From Gammaproteobacteria bacterium (lineage in GTDB: Bacteria; Pseudomonadota; Gammaproteobacteria; S144-34), in assembly GCA_026989495.1 (NCBI GenBank), contig JALSJE010000074.1, positions 1 through 61,391 of the forward strand: a stretch of 61,391 nt of DNA, written 5' to 3'. Under the pieces are notes generated by a model that did not search any database, was not told where the DNA came from, and saw only the letters and a list, made by a program, of their open reading frames with translations. The position numbers were made by a program, and so were the translations under genes. Each line of letters opens with the position of its first letter. Position 1 is the stretch's first letter. This document shows, one piece after another, positions 28,928-41,108 of the stretch.

Positions 28928-30289
28928 TCAGCCGAGCAGCCGTGCCAGATCGTTGTAGATAGCCAGCCCCATGAGCAAGGCGATGAGCGCGATGCCGATA
29001 CGCTGGCCAAGGGCCTGCGCTTCATCCGACAGCGCCTTTCCACGCACGGCCTCGACCGCGTAGTAGAGCAGGTGCCCGCCGTCCAGGAGCGGGATGGGCA
29101 GGAGGTTGATGACCCCGAGGCTCACGCTGATCACGGCCAGGAACGACAGGAAGCTCACCAGCCCCAGGCTCGCTGTTTCCCCCGCGTACTGGGCGATGGA
29201 GATGGGACCGCTAAGATGGCGCACCGAGGCCTCGCCCGTGAGCATGCGCCACATCATGTGCAGGGTGAGCGTCGTCATGTCCCAGGTGCGCGCGGCCCCC
29301 TCCACCAGGGCCTGCAGCGGTCCGTAGCGCACCACTACGCGCTGGCGCTCCAGCAGCCCATCCGGGACCCGAACGCGCGCGCCGATGTGGCCCACCCGGC
29401 CCTCCGGCGTCTCGCGTGCCTGAGGGACCAGCCGCAGGGTGAGCTCGTGCCCGTCGCGGCTCAGGCGCACCCGCAGCGCCCGCCCTGGGCTGGCGCGCAC
29501 GATGCGCACGAAGGCGTCCCAGTCCGCGATGGGCGCATCGTCCACTGCCAGCACGCGGTCGCCGGGACGCAGGCCCGCGCGCGCCGCCGGGCCGTCGGGC
29601 GCCACCGCCTCGACCACGGGCTCGAGCCGCGGGCGCCACGGGCGCAGGCCGAGGCGCGCGAGGAGCTGCCCGGACTCGGCGAGCGCCGCGCCGTCGCTGA
29701 GGACGAGCCGCCGCACGGCGCGTGCGCCCTCCTGCGTGCGCACCTCGACCTCCACCGTGCGGCGCCCGGCGGCGGCCTCCAGGAGCGCGAAGGCGGCAAG
29801 CTCCCAGCTCGGCGTGGGCTCGCCGTCCACGCGCACGATCTCGTCGCCGGCGCGGAAGCCGGCCACGGACGCAGGCGTGGCCGGGACCACCTCGCCCACC
29901 ACGGGCCGCAGGCCCGGCACGCCCATGCTGAACACCGCCCAGTAGGCGAGCACCGCGAAGGCGAAGTTGAAGGCGGGGCCGGCCGCCACGATGGCCATGC
30001 GTGCCCATACCCCCTTGCGATTGAAGGCGCGCTCGCACTCGGCCGGCGGTACCACCCCTTCGCGCTCGTCCAGCATCTTGACGTAGCCGCCCAGAGGGAT
30101 GGCGGCGATCACGTACTCGGTGCCGTCACGCCCCTCCCGACGCCACAGGGGCCGGCCGAAGCCGACCGAAAAGCGCAGCACGCGCACCCCCAGGCGACGC
30201 GCCACCCAGAAGTGGCCGAACTCGTGCACGGTCACGAGCACGCCGATGGCGACGATGAAGGAGACGAGCGAGAGGAGCGCCCCGCCCAT
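28928..30289 (-). CDS. rseP: RIP metalloprotease RseP
   Basis: VTVHEFGHFWVARRLGVRVLRFSVGFG; two PDZ domains; NLLPIPLLDGGHLLYYAVE. Confidence 0.96.
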   Translation of the reverse strand: MGGALLSLVSFIVAIGVLVTVHEFGHFWVARRLGVRVLRFSVGFGRPLWRREGRDGTEYVIAAIPLGGYVKMLDEREGVVPPAECERAFNRKGVWARMAIVAAGPAFNFAFAVLAYWAVFSMGVPGLRPVVGEVVPATPASVAGFRAGDEIVRVDGEPTPSWELAAFALLEAAAGRRTVEVEVRTQEGARAVRRLVLSDGAALAESGQLLARLGLRPWRPRLEPVVEAVAPDGPAARAGLRPGDRVLAVDDAPIADWDAFVRIVRASPGRALRVRLSRDGHELTLRLVPQARETPEGRVGHIGARVRVPDGLLERQRVVVRYGPLQALVEGAARTWDMTTLTLHMMWRMLTGEASVRHLSGPISIAQYAGETASLGLVSFLSFLAVISVSLGVINLLPIPLLDGGHLLYYAVEAVRGKALSDEAQALGQRIGIALIALLMGLAIYNDLARLLG

Positions 30290-31485
30290 CAGGCGGTCCC
30301 CCGCAGCCGCGCGAGCACCGCTTCCGCCGCCTCCCGGGCGCGGCGGTCCTCGGCGAGGACCGTGTCCAGGTCACGCGCCGCGACCGGCGGCACGTCCTCG
30401 AGCGCGGCCGCGATCACGCGCGGAATGTCGGTGAATCGCGCGCTACCGGCGAGGAAGGCCTCCACCGCCACCTCGTTGGCGGCGTTCAGCACCGCCGGCG
30501 CGGTTCCGCCGGCCGCCAGCGCCCGGCGCGCCAGCCCCAGGCAGGGGAAACGCTCGGGATCCGGCCGCTCGAAGTCCAGCCGGCCCACGCTCACGAGGTC
30601 GAGCGGCTCCACGCCGGAGGGGACGCGTTCGGGCCAGGCCAGGGCGTGGGCGATGGGGGTGCGCATGTCCGGCTGGCCAAGCTGGGCGAGGAGCGAGCCA
30701 TCTTCATACTCTACCATGGAATGCACGATGCTCTGGGGATGGATCACCACCTCGATGGCCTCCGGCGGGAGGCCGAAGAGCCAGCGCGCCTCGATGATCT
30801 CCAGTCCCTTGTTCATCATGGTGGCCGAATCCACGGAGATCTTGCGCCCCATCACCCAGTTCGGATGCGCCACCGCCTGCTCGGGCGTCACCGCCTCCAG
30901 CGCCTCCAGGGGCGTGCGCCGGAACGGCCCGCCCGAGGCGGTGAGGATGATGCGGCGCACGCCCGGCGGCGGGGTGCCGGGCTCGCTGTCCGGAGGCAGG
31001 CACTGATAGACGGCGTTGTGCTCGCTGTCCACCGGCAGCAGGCGCGCGCCATGGCGCCGCACGGCTTCGATGAAGACCGGGCCCGCCATCACGAGGGCCT
31101 CCTTGTTGGCGAGCAGCACGCGCTTGCCCGCGCGCACCGCAGCCAGCGTGGGAAGCAGCCCCGCGGCCCCGACGATCCCCGCCATGACCACATCCGCCTC
31201 GGGGAGCGCCGCCACCTCCTCGAGGGCACGTGAACCCGCCAGCACCTCCACCTCGGCCACCCCTGCCGTCGTGAGGCTATCCCGCAGCCGCGCCGCCGCC
31301 GCCTCCTCCGCCATGACCGCGTAGGCCGGGCGGTGCCGCGCGCACAGGCGGGCCATGCCCTCGACGTCGGCGCGCGCGGTCAGCGCCACGATGCGGAAGC
31401 GCTGTGGGTGGCGCGCGGCCACGTCGAGCGTGCTCAGGCCGATGGAGCCGGTGGCCCCGAGGACGACGAGCCCGCTCACAGCCAT
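30289..31485 (-). CDS. dxr: 1-deoxy-D-xylulose-5-phosphate reductoisomerase
   Basis: [22 protein letters not shown]...[15 protein letters not shown]...[21 protein letters not shown]. Confidence 0.96.
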   Translation of the reverse strand: MAVSGLVVLGATGSIGLSTLDVAARHPQRFRIVALTARADVEGMARLCARHRPAYAVMAEEAAAARLRDSLTTAGVAEVEVLAGSRALEEVAALPEADVVMAGIVGAAGLLPTLAAVRAGKRVLLANKEALVMAGPVFIEAVRRHGARLLPVDSEHNAVYQCLPPDSEPGTPPPGVRRIILTASGGPFRRTPLEALEAVTPEQAVAHPNWVMGRKISVDSATMMNKGLEIIEARWLFGLPPEAIEVVIHPQSIVHSMVEYEDGSLLAQLGQPDMRTPIAHALAWPERVPSGVEPLDLVSVGRLDFERPDPERFPCLGLARRALAAGGTAPAVLNAANEVAVEAFLAGSARFTDIPRVIAAALEDVPPVAARDLDTVLAEDRRAREAAEAVLARLRGTA

Positions 31486-32280
31486 CGCAGCCCCGCCACG
31501 AAGACCGGCGCCGCCGCCGTCAAGCTGTCGATGCGGTCGAGCACGCCACCATGGCCCGGAAAGAGGGTGCCGCTGTCCTTCACGCCCGCGTGGCGCTTGA
31601 GCAGGCTCTCGAAGAGGTCGCCGGCCACCGAGGCGAGCGCGGTCGCCAACCCGAGCAGCACCCATTGCGCCAGCGCCCCTCCCCGGTGACCGAAGGCCAG
31701 GCCGGCGGCCAGCGCGAGCGCCGAGCTGCCCGCGAGCCCGCCCACGAGCCCCTCCCAGGTCTTGCCCGGCGACAGCACGGGGGCCATGCGATGCCGACCC
31801 CAGCGCCGCCCGGCATAGTAGGCGGCGCTGTCGGCCACCCACACCAGGGCGAGCACGTAGAGCAGCGTGGCCGGGCCCTGGGGACCGAAGCCGTGCAGCC
31901 ACACCAGCGCGCACCACGCCGGCAGCAGCACCAGTGCCCCGGCGAGCAGCTTGAGCAGCCGCGTCCTGGCCGAGGGGGCCCGCGCGAGCCGTGGGCGCGC
32001 CTCCCAGCCGAGGGCGCCCAGCCACCACAGGAGCGCGGCGGCCAGCACCGGCCCGAGGCCGTCGTTGCGCACGGCCGGCCACAGCAGGGCGAGCCCCAGG
32101 AGCATGGCGGCCGCGTAGCCCGCACGGGAGGCCATGCCGCGCAGGCCCGCCAGCGCGGCCCACTCCCACGCCGCGAGCCCCGCGAAGGCCGCGAGCACCA
32201 CCGCCACCAGGACCGTCGGCAGCCTGAGCACCGCGACCGCCATGAGGACACCGGCCACGGCGCCGGTGACCACGCGCGCC

Positions 32281-32288
<8 letters not shown>
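31476..32288 (-). CDS. cdsA: Phosphatidate cytidylyltransferase
   Basis: [39 protein letters not shown]...[24 protein letters not shown]. Confidence 0.95.
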
Positions 32289-33054
<766 letters not shown>

Positions 33055-33079
33055 GGCGGCACCGCCCCCGCAGGCGGCC

Positions 33080-33640
33080 TCAGATCTCCATCAGCTCGCC
33101 TTCCTTGCGCTCCAGGATGGCGTCGATCTCCCCGATGTGGCGGTCGGTCAGCTTCTGGATCTCCTCCTGGGCGCGCCGCTCCTCGTCCTCCGAGACCGCC
33201 TTGTCCTTGAGGAGCTGCTTGAGATGGTTGATGGCGTCGCGGCGCACGTTGCGCACGGCCACACGCGCATTCTCCGCCTCCTGGCGCACGACACGGATCA
33301 GCTCCTTGCGGCGCTCCTCGGTCAGCGGCGGCAGCGGGACGCGGATCACGGTACCGGCGGTGGCAGGATTGAGGCCGAGGTCGGAGGCGGCGATGGCCTT
33401 CTCCACCACCGGCACCATGTTGCGGTCCCAGGGCACCACCGTGAGCGTGCGCGGGTCCTCCACGCTGATGCTCGCCACCTGGTTGAGCGGGACCTCGCTG
33501 CCGTAGTACTCGACGGTGATGTGCTCCAGCAGCGCGGTGCTGGCGCGGCCCGTGCGCAGCTTGGCCAGCTCCTGCTGGAAGGCATCCACGCTCTTCTTCA
33601 TGCGGCTGGCCGCGTCCTTCTTGATCTCCTGCACGTTCAT
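33080..33640 (-). CDS. frr: Ribosome recycling factor
   Basis: [41 protein letters not shown]... Confidence 0.97.
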   Translation of the reverse strand: MNVQEIKKDAASRMKKSVDAFQQELAKLRTGRASTALLEHITVEYYGSEVPLNQVASISVEDPRTLTVVPWDRNMVPVVEKAIAASDLGLNPATAGTVIRVPLPPLTEERRKELIRVVRQEAENARVAVRNVRRDAINHLKQLLKDKAVSEDEERRAQEEIQKLTDRHIGEIDAILERKEGELMEI

Positions 33641-34368
33641 GGCTCCTCCCCCTGGTCGACGAGGGTGCCCACCGGCTCGCCGCGCGCCGCCCGCACCAGC
33701 TCGCCCGCACGGTAGAGGTTGAAGACCCGCAGCGGGATGCCGTGGTCGCGGCACAGGAGCACGGCGGTGAGGTCCATCACCCCGAGCTCGCGCGCCACCA
33801 CCTCGGCATAGCTGAGGCGCTCGTAGCGGCGCGCCCGCGGGTCGCGCGCCGGGTCGGCGCTGTAGACACCATCCACCTTGGTCGCCTTGAGCATCAGGTC
33901 GGCGCCGAGCTCGGCCGCACGCAGGGCCGCGGCCGTGTCCGTGGTGAAGAAGGGGTTGCCGGTGCCGGCCGCGAGCAGGGCCACGGTCCCGCGCTCGAGG
34001 GCGGCGCGCGCGGCGCGCGGGCTGTAGGGCGCGCATACCGCCTCCATGGGGATGGCCGAGAAGGCCTCCGCGGTCACGCCCTCGGCACGGAGCAGCTCAC
34101 GCAGAACCAGGGCGTTCATGACCGTGGCGAGCATGCCCACATGGTCGGCCGTGACACGGTCCATGCCGCGGGCCGCGAGCTCGGCCCCGCGGAAGAGGTT
34201 GCCGCCGCCGACCACGAGGCCCACCTGCACGCCGCCACGCACCACCTCGGCGATCTCGGCGGCGATGCGGCCGGCCAGCTCCGGATCGATGCCGTGGTCA
34301 CGCGCGCCCATCAGGGCCTCGCCGCTCAGCTTGAGCAGCACGCGCCCCGGCTTGCGCCCTGTGCCCAC
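33637..34368 (-). CDS. pyrH: UMP kinase
   Basis: [35 protein letters not shown]...[10 protein letters not shown]. Confidence 0.97.
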   Translation of the reverse strand: MGTGRKPGRVLLKLSGEALMGARDHGIDPELAGRIAAEIAEVVRGGVQVGLVVGGGNLFRGAELAARGMDRVTADHVGMLATVMNALVLRELLRAEGVTAEAFSAIPMEAVCAPYSPRAARAALERGTVALLAAGTGNPFFTTDTAAALRAAELGADLMLKATKVDGVYSADPARDPRARRYERLSYAEVVARELGVMDLTAVLLCRDHGIPLRVFNLYRAGELVRAARGEPVGTLVDQGEEP

Positions 34369-34386
34369 GGTCCGCTTCCTGTGCGC

Positions 34387-35277
34387 TCAGCCGCCCTTGA
34401 CCTGCGCCATCACCTCCTCGGCGAAGCTCTCGGCCTTGCGCTCGATGCCCTCGCCCACCTCCAGGCGCACGAAGCGCAGCACCTTCGCGCCGGCCCGCTC
34501 CAGGAGCTTCCCCACCGTCGTGTCCGGATCCTTGACGAAGGGCTGGCCGAGGAGGGTGATCTCGCCGAGCTGCTTGCGCAGCCGTCCCTCCACCATCTTC
34601 TGCACGATCTCGGGGGGCTTGCCGCTGGCCTCGGCCTGGGCGCGCAGGATCTCGCGTTCCTTCTCCAGCACCTCGGTGGGCACGTCCTCGACGCTCACGT
34701 ACTGCGGGCGGCTGGCGGCCACATGCATGGCCAGATCCCGGGCCAGCGCCTCGTCGCCGCCCTCGAGCTCGACCACCACGCCGATGCGGCGCACCGGGCT
34801 GCCGTGGAGATAGTGCGCGAGGATGCGGCCCGGGGCCGCGGCCAGGCGCTCGAAGCGCCGCACCGTGATGTTCTCGCCGAGGCGCGCCACCAGCTCGCGA
34901 CGCGCCTCCTCCACGGTGGCGCCGCCCTCCTCCAGCGCCAGCGCGAGCAGCGCCTCCAGGTCGGCCGGCGCGGCCGCCAGCGCTCGCTCGGCCACGCGCT
35001 GGGCGAAGGCCTGGAAGTCCGCCTCCTTGGCGACGAAGTCGGTCTCGCTGTTGATCTCCACCAGCGCCACGCCGGCCTCCCCCGCGGCCGCGGCGATCAC
35101 GCCCTCGGCAGCCACGCGTCCGGCCTTCTTGTCCGCCTTGGCCTGGCCGGACTTGCGCATGAGCTCGATGGCCGCCTCCATGTCGCCGCCGGCCTCCTGC
35201 AGGGCCTTCTTGCATTCCATCATGCCGGCGCCGGTGCGCTCGCGCAGCTCCTTCACCATCGCTGCCGTGATCTGCAT
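34387..35277 (-). CDS. tsf: Elongation factor Ts
   Basis: [54 protein letters not shown]. Confidence 0.97.
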   Translation of the reverse strand: MQITAAMVKELRERTGAGMMECKKALQEAGGDMEAAIELMRKSGQAKADKKAGRVAAEGVIAAAAGEAGVALVEINSETDFVAKEADFQAFAQRVAERALAAAPADLEALLALALEEGGATVEEARRELVARLGENITVRRFERLAAAPGRILAHYLHGSPVRRIGVVVELEGGDEALARDLAMHVAASRPQYVSVEDVPTEVLEKEREILRAQAEASGKPPEIVQKMVEGRLRKQLGEITLLGQPFVKDPDTTVGKLLERAGAKVLRFVRLEVGEGIERKAESFAEEVMAQVKGG

Positions 35278-35291
35278 GTTCCTCACCTCGC

Positions 35292-36065
35292 TCAGGAAGC
35301 CTGCCCGCCCTCGCCGGAGGACGCGGCCTCCGGCGTCTCCTCCACCTCGACGAACTCGTCCGCCGGACCCGCTTCGGTGGTAACGGTGGCGCGGCCCTCG
35401 ATGACAGCGTCCGCCACCGCCGCCGCGTAGAGCCGGATCGCGCGGATGGCATCGTCGTTGCCTGGGATCACGTAGTCGATGCCCTCGGGCGAGTTGTTGG
35501 TGTCCACGATGCCCACGATCGGGATGCCGAGCCGGATCGCCTCCTGCACGGCGATGTTCTCGTGGCCCACGTCCACCACGAAGACGGCGTCCGGAAGGTT
35601 CTCCATGTCCTTCACGCCGCCGAGGCTGCGCTCGAGCTTGTCCATCTGGCGCCGCAGGCGGATCACCTCCTTCTTGCCCAGGCGGTCGAAGGTGCCGTCC
35701 TCGGCCATGGCCTCCAGCTCCTTGAGGCGCTTGATCGACTGGCGCACGGTACGGAAGTTGGTGAGCATGCCGCCCAGCCAGCGGTGGTTCACGTAGGGCA
35801 TGCCGCAGCGGCGCGCCTCTTCGCCGATGATGTCGCGCGCGGCACGCTTGGTGCCCACGAACAGGATGACGCCGTTGTCCGCGGCCAGGCGGCTGACGAA
35901 GTTCAGCGCCTCCTTCAGCAGGGGCAGTGTCCTCTCCAGGTTGATGATGTGGATGCGGCCCCGCTCCCCGTAGATGTAGGGGGCCATCTTGGGGTTCCAA
36001 TAGCGTGTCTGGTGGCCGAAGTGAGCACCGGCCTCCAGCAGCTGGCGCATGGTGATCTCGGGCAT
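35292..36065 (-). CDS. rpsB: 30S ribosomal protein S2
   Basis: [50 protein letters not shown]. Confidence 0.98.
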   Translation of the reverse strand: MPEITMRQLLEAGAHFGHQTRYWNPKMAPYIYGERGRIHIINLERTLPLLKEALNFVSRLAADNGVILFVGTKRAARDIIGEEARRCGMPYVNHRWLGGMLTNFRTVRQSIKRLKELEAMAEDGTFDRLGKKEVIRLRRQMDKLERSLGGVKDMENLPDAVFVVDVGHENIAVQEAIRLGIPIVGIVDTNNSPEGIDYVIPGNDDAIRAIRLYAAAVADAVIEGRATVTTEAGPADEFVEVEETPEAASSGEGGQAS

Positions 36066-36213
36066 GGCGGTACCTCTGCGTTCGGGTTGGGCCTGACCCC
36101 GGCGCCCGCGCGCGGCGACCCCGCGGGGGCCCGGGGGACGGGCCTGCGGGGCACCCGGCCGCGCGTGACGGCGCCGGGGCGTGCTCGCCTCCGATTGCCT
36201 CGGGGGCGCGCGC

Positions 36214-36242
36214 TTTATACCATAAGCCGGCTACCCCGACAA
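36214..36242 (-). promoter_or_regulatory. Predicted sigma70 promoter of rpsB-tsf-pyrH-frr operon
   Basis: On - strand: TTGTCG (36242-36237), 17-nt spacer, TGG-TATAAA (36219-36214, extended -10). About 140 nt from TSS to rpsB ATG. Confidence 0.6.
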
Positions 36243-36309
36243 ATCAGAGGGATGCGCGCGCCCGCGGCGCGCGGGGTCCCCTCGCTCGCACCTCGCGGAG
36301 CCTCCCCCC

Positions 36310-37089
36310 ATGGACATGGCCGTCTACATCAAGACCCCGGACGAAATCGAGAAGATGCGGGCGGCGGGCAGGCTCGCCGCCGAGGTGCTCGAGATGATCG
36401 AGCCCCACGTGCGGCCCGGCGTCACCACCGAGGAGCTGGACGCGATCTGTCACGACCACATCGTCAACGTGCAGAAGGCGGTGCCGGCCCCTCTCAACTA
36501 CAAGGGCTTCCCCAAGTCCGTCTGCACCTCGGTCAACCACGTGGTCTGCCACGGGATCCCCGGGCGTAAGCGCCTCAAGAAGGGCGACATCATCAACATC
36601 GACGTCACCGTCATCAAGGACGGCTTCCACGGCGACACCAGCAAGATGTTCTTCGTCGGGGAGCCCTCCGTGCAGGCCAGGCGCCTGGTGCGCGTGGCCC
36701 AGGAGTGCCTCTACATCGGCATCCGGAAGGTGCGCCCCGGCGCGCGCCTGGGCGACATCGGCCACGCCATCCAGCGCCACGCCGAGGCCCACGGCTACTC
36801 GGTCGTGCGCGAGTACTGCGGCCACGGGATCGGCCGCCGCTTCCACGAGGAGCCCCAGGTGCTGCACTATGGCCGGCCGGGCACCGGACTGGTGCTCCAG
36901 CCGGGCATGACCTTCACCATCGAGCCCATGATCAACGCGGGCAAGCGGCACGTGAAGCTGCTCGCCGACGGCTGGACCGTGGTGACCAAGGACCACAGCC
37001 TCTCGGCCCAATGGGAGCACACCGTGCTCGTCACCGAGGACGGCTACGAGGTGCTCACGCTGCGGGCCGAAGAGGAAGGCCGCATCTGA
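36310..37089 (+). CDS. map: Type I methionyl aminopeptidase
   Basis: YIKTPDEIEKMRAAGRLAAEVLEMIEPHVRPGVTTEELD...HGIPGRKRLKKGDIINIDVTV. Confidence 0.97.
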   Translation: MDMAVYIKTPDEIEKMRAAGRLAAEVLEMIEPHVRPGVTTEELDAICHDHIVNVQKAVPAPLNYKGFPKSVCTSVNHVVCHGIPGRKRLKKGDIINIDVTVIKDGFHGDTSKMFFVGEPSVQARRLVRVAQECLYIGIRKVRPGARLGDIGHAIQRHAEAHGYSVVREYCGHGIGRRFHEEPQVLHYGRPGTGLVLQPGMTFTIEPMINAGKRHVKLLADGWTVVTKDHSLSAQWEHTVLVTEDGYEVLTLRAEEEGRI

Positions 37090-37107
37090 GCCAGGTGCCC
37101 CCTCGCC

Positions 37108-39792
37108 ATGCCCACCGGCGCCCCAGCTCCCGCCGCGGAGCCGCTGCCCTCGCCCCTGCCTGAGCTGGAGGCCCGGCTCCGGGAGGGCGCCGGGGAGGCC
37201 GAGGCTGCGCGCGCGGCGCTCGCGGCCATGGACGCGCAGCTCCGCCGCGCCTTCGAGGCAGGCGTTCCCGCCCCGGAGCTGGTCCACGGCCGCGCGCGCC
37301 AGATGGACGCGCTCCTGCGGGCCCTGTGGCGTCGGCGCCTGGCGGCGGCCGGCGCGCGGCTCGCCCTCGTCGCCGTGGGCGGCTACGGGCGCGGCGAGCT
37401 GCTGCCGCGCTCGGACGTGGATCTCATGATCCTCGTGCCCGAGGAGGCGCCGACAGAGGCCTGGCGCGAAGCGGTCGAGGGCTTCTGGACACTGCTGTGG
37501 GACCTGCGGCTCGACGTGGGCCACAGCGTGCGCACCGTGGCCGAGTGCGTGGCCGAGGCGCGGCGCGACATCACCGTGGCCACCAACCTCATGGAGGCCC
37601 GCGTGCTCGCCGGCGATCCCGCCCTCTACCGCGCCATGCGCGCGGCCACCGGCCCGGACCGCGTCTGGTCCAGCGACGAGTTCTTCGCCGCCAAGCGCCG
37701 CGAGCAGGAGGCGCGCCATCGCCGCTTCCACGACACCGCCTACAACCTGGAGCCCAACATCAAGGAGGGACCGGGCGGGCTGCGCGACATCCAGATGATC
37801 GGTTGGGTCGCCAAACGCCACTACGGGGCCGAGAGCCTGCACGAGCTGGTGGACCACGGCTTCCTCACCGAGTCCGAGCACCGCGAGCTGCTCGAGGGCC
37901 AGGCCCTGCTGTGGCGCATCCGCGTGGGCCTGCACCTGCTCACGGGCCGGCGCGAGGACCGGCTGCTGTTCGACCATCAGCCCGAGCTCGCGCGCCGCTT
38001 CGGCTATCGCGACGACGACGCCAACCTCGCCGTCGAGCAGTTCATGAAGCGCTACTACCGTACGGTGCAGACCCTTTCGCGCCTCAACGAGATGCTGCTC
38101 CAGCATTTCGAGGAGGAGATCCTGCACCGGGGCGAGCCGGGCCCGGCCACGCCGCTCAACCGCCGCTTCCAGGTGCGTCGTGGCTTCATCGAGGTGCGCG
38201 ACCAGGGGGTCTTCCGGCGCCACCCCTTCGCGCTCCTCGAGATCTTCCTGCTGCTGGCGCAGCACCCGAAGCTGGCCGGCGTGCGCGCCTCCACCATCCG
38301 CCTGATCCGCGAGCACCGCCATCTCATCGACACGCGCTTCCGCGCGGATCTTCGCGCGCGCAGCCTCTTCATGGAGCTGCTGCGCCAGCCGCGCGGCATC
38401 ACGCACGAGCTGCGGCGCATGCACCGCTACGGTGTGCTGGGGGCCTACCTGCCGGTCTTCGGCCAGATCGAGGGCCAGATGCAGTACGACCTGTTCCACG
38501 TCTACACCGTGGACGAGCACACGCTGTTCGTGGTGCGCAACCTGCGCCGCTTCGCGCTCCCCGAGCACGCCCACGAGTTCCCGCTGTGCAGCGAGGTCTT
38601 CCAGCGCCTGCCCAAGCCGGAGCTGCTCTACATCGCCGGTCTCTTCCACGACCTCGCCAAGGGCCGCGGCGGCGACCATTCGGTGCTGGGGGCGCGCGAC
38701 GCCGAGGCCTTCTGCCGCGACCACGGCCTGAGCGACTACGACACGCACCTCGTCGCCTGGCTCGTGCGCCACCACCTCTCCATGTCGCTCACGGCCCAGC
38801 GCGAGGACCTGAGCGACCCCGAGGCCATCAACCGCTTCGCACGGCTCGTGGGCGACCAGGTGCGCCTCGACTATCTCTACCTGCTCACCGTGGCCGACAT
38901 CCGCGCCACCAACCCCTCCCTGTGGAACTCGTGGCGCGACGCCCTGCTCGCCGAGCTCTACCACCTGACGCGCCGCGCCCTGCGGCGCGGGCTGGAGCAG
39001 CCCATGGACAAGGAGGAGCGCATCCGTGAGGTGCGCACCGAGGCCAGGCGCCTGCTGCGGGCCGAGGGGCTGGCGCCCGAGGTGATCGAGCGGGTGTGGG
39101 CCGATTTCGACGAGGACTACTTCCTGCGTTACCAGCCGGCCGAGATCGCCTGGCACACCGCCGCCATCGCACGCGCCGAGCGCCTGCCGCTGGTGCTGGT
39201 GCGCCGCGCCGGCCCCCGCGGCACCACCGAGATCTTCGTCTACGGCGCGGGCGAGGGACACGCCTTCGCCGCCACCACCGCCCTGCTCGACCAGATGGGG
39301 CTGACCATCGTCGATGCGCGCATCATCTCCTCGCGCAGCGGCCGTACCCTCGACACCTACCTCGTGCTCGAGCGCGAGGGCATGCCCATCGCCGACGACT
39401 GGCGCGCGGAGGAGATCCGCGCAGCGCTCGAGCGGCTGCTCGCCACGGGTGCGCCGGTGCCGCGCGTGACGCGCAGGCTGCCGCGCACCCACCGCCACTT
39501 CCGCACCCCCACGCAGGTCGCCTTCTCCGAGGACGAGCGCAACCGCCGCACGGTGGTGGAGCTCATCACCGCCGACCGCCCGGGGCTGCTCTCGCGCGTG
39601 GCCCGGGCCTTCGCCGAGTGCGGGGTGCGGCTGCAGAACGCGCGTATCGCCACCGTGGGCGCGCGCGCCGAGGACGTCTTCTTCGTCACGGACACGCGCA
39701 ACGAGCCCCTGCGCGACAGGACGCTGCTCGAACGGCTGCGCGAGCGCCTGGTGGCGTACCTGGAGGAAGACGGGGCGGAAAAGGCGCGCTAG
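37108..39792 (+). CDS. glnD: [Protein-PII] uridylyltransferase
   Basis: VGGYGRGELLPRSDVDLMILVPE...NIKEGPGGLRDIQMIGW...HDLAKGRGGDHS; C-terminal ACT domains. Confidence 0.97.
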   Translation: MPTGAPAPAAEPLPSPLPELEARLREGAGEAEAARAALAAMDAQLRRAFEAGVPAPELVHGRARQMDALLRALWRRRLAAAGARLALVAVGGYGRGELLPRSDVDLMILVPEEAPTEAWREAVEGFWTLLWDLRLDVGHSVRTVAECVAEARRDITVATNLMEARVLAGDPALYRAMRAATGPDRVWSSDEFFAAKRREQEARHRRFHDTAYNLEPNIKEGPGGLRDIQMIGWVAKRHYGAESLHELVDHGFLTESEHRELLEGQALLWRIRVGLHLLTGRREDRLLFDHQPELARRFGYRDDDANLAVEQFMKRYYRTVQTLSRLNEMLLQHFEEEILHRGEPGPATPLNRRFQVRRGFIEVRDQGVFRRHPFALLEIFLLLAQHPKLAGVRASTIRLIREHRHLIDTRFRADLRARSLFMELLRQPRGITHELRRMHRYGVLGAYLPVFGQIEGQMQYDLFHVYTVDEHTLFVVRNLRRFALPEHAHEFPLCSEVFQRLPKPELLYIAGLFHDLAKGRGGDHSVLGARDAEAFCRDHGLSDYDTHLVAWLVRHHLSMSLTAQREDLSDPEAINRFARLVGDQVRLDYLYLLTVADIRATNPSLWNSWRDALLAELYHLTRRALRRGLEQPMDKEERIREVRTEARRLLRAEGLAPEVIERVWADFDEDYFLRYQPAEIAWHTAAIARAERLPLVLVRRAGPRGTTEIFVYGAGEGHAFAATTALLDQMGLTIVDARIISSRSGRTLDTYLVLEREGMPIADDWRAEEIRAALERLLATGAPVPRVTRRLPRTHRHFRTPTQVAFSEDERNRRTVVELITADRPGLLSRVARAFAECGVRLQNARIATVGARAEDVFFVTDTRNEPLRDRTLLERLRERLVAYLEEDGAEKAR

Positions 39793-40160
39793 GCGGGACC
39801 CTCGATCAGCTCGAGGCCGTTGCCGTCGGGATCGCGGCAGAAGAGCGCGCGCCGCCCCGAGCGGCTGCGGGTGAAGGCCACACCCGCCGCCGCCAGGCGT
39901 GCCGCCCAGGCGTCGAGGTCGTCCACCCACAGCGCCAGGTGCCGGTCGCGGCCCACGTGCGTGGGCCTTCCCGTGACGGGATCCGGGTTGGGCTGCTCGA
40001 TCAGATGCAGCTGCTGGCCGCCGCCCAGGTCGAGCCACGCCCCGGGATAGCCCAGGTCCGGCCGGGGGAGCGGCGCCAGCCCCACCAGGTCGCGCCAGAA
40101 GGCCAGCGACCGTGCGGTGTCCGCCACCAGGAGGCTCACGTGGTGCAGCCGCGCGCTCAC
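39789..40160 (-). CDS. VOC (glyoxalase/bleomycin resistance) family protein
   Basis: RLHHVSLLVADTARSLAFWRDLVGL...LCRDPDGNGLELIEGP; GTG start inferred. Confidence 0.85.
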   Translation of the reverse strand: MSARLHHVSLLVADTARSLAFWRDLVGLAPLPRPDLGYPGAWLDLGGGQQLHLIEQPNPDPVTGRPTHVGRDRHLALWVDDLDAWAARLAAAGVAFTRSRSGRRALFCRDPDGNGLELIEGPA

Positions 40161-41056
40161 CCGCGCGCCTCCCGCGCCATCGCGGCGCCGCCGGCCTCGC
40201 CGCGGGCCGCCACCAGGGCGGCCGCCACGATGAGCGCCCCGCCCAGCCACTCCCGCAGGGCCACCCCCTCGTGGGCGAGCCAGGCGGCGGAGACCGCCCC
40301 CGCCACCAGCTCGAACAGCAGGATCACCGCCGAGCGGTGCACCGGCATGCGCTCCACGCCGTACTGCACCGCCAGCGTCATCGTCGTGAGCCCGACAAGC
40401 CCCAGCGCCACCGCACCCGCCCATGCCGCGGCATCGGCGGCCGGGACGTCCGTGCCCGGCCACGCCGCCGCCAGCCCCGCCAGCCCCGCCACGCCCGCCC
40501 AGGTCAGCACCGCCTTCGCGCCCAGCGGCACCGTGGCCAGCCCGCGCACGCACACGTTCGCCGCGGCGAAGGCGAGCCCCGCACTCAGGGCGAGCCAGTC
40601 CGCCCGTCCCGCCGGCAGCGGCATCCCGGCAGCCGGCTCCCACAGCATCACCACAGCGCCGGCGAGCGCGGCGGCCACCATCGCCACCCCGCGCGCGCCC
40701 GGCCGCTCGCCGAGGAAGAGCCAGCCGAGGAGCGCGGCCCAGGCCGGCGCCAGGTAGAACAGGAGCAGCACCCGCACCACCGTGCCCTCCAGCATGGCGA
40801 GCACGAAGGCGAGGTTGCACCAGCCCGCGGTGAGCGCCAGCGCCGCCGCCCCCCAGGCGTTCCTGGCCACCGCGCGCCAGCCGCGCGCGAGCGGCAGCCC
40901 CGCGAGCAAGGCCGCGGCGTAGCTGACGAACGTGATCCACACGCCGCCCAGGCCCGCCGCCTCCAGCAGGCGCAGCGGGTACCAGACCACACCCCACAGG
41001 GTGGCCCCGTAGAGCAGCGCCGCCACCGCGGCGACGGGAGCGGGTTCCTTGCGCAT
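40157..41056 (-). CDS. DMT/EamA-family transporter
   Basis: About 10 hydrophobic segments; AMLEGTVVRVLLLFYLAPAWAALLGWLFLGERPG EamA signature. Confidence 0.85.
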   Translation of the reverse strand: MRKEPAPVAAVAALLYGATLWGVVWYPLRLLEAAGLGGVWITFVSYAAALLAGLPLARGWRAVARNAWGAAALALTAGWCNLAFVLAMLEGTVVRVLLLFYLAPAWAALLGWLFLGERPGARGVAMVAAALAGAVVMLWEPAAGMPLPAGRADWLALSAGLAFAAANVCVRGLATVPLGAKAVLTWAGVAGLAGLAAAWPGTDVPAADAAAWAGAVALGLVGLTTMTLAVQYGVERMPVHRSAVILLFELVAGAVSAAWLAHEGVALREWLGGALIVAAALVAARGEAGGAAMAREARG

Positions 41057-41108
41057 GGCAGCGAGTATACTGGGCGCCCCTCGTGTCACAGCGCGCCGAG
41101 CCCAGCCC

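Noticed and set aside
36244-40038. 1264-aa - strand ORF antisense to map/glnD
   Set aside because: Same mirror-frame artefact; map and glnD have clear homology on the + strand.
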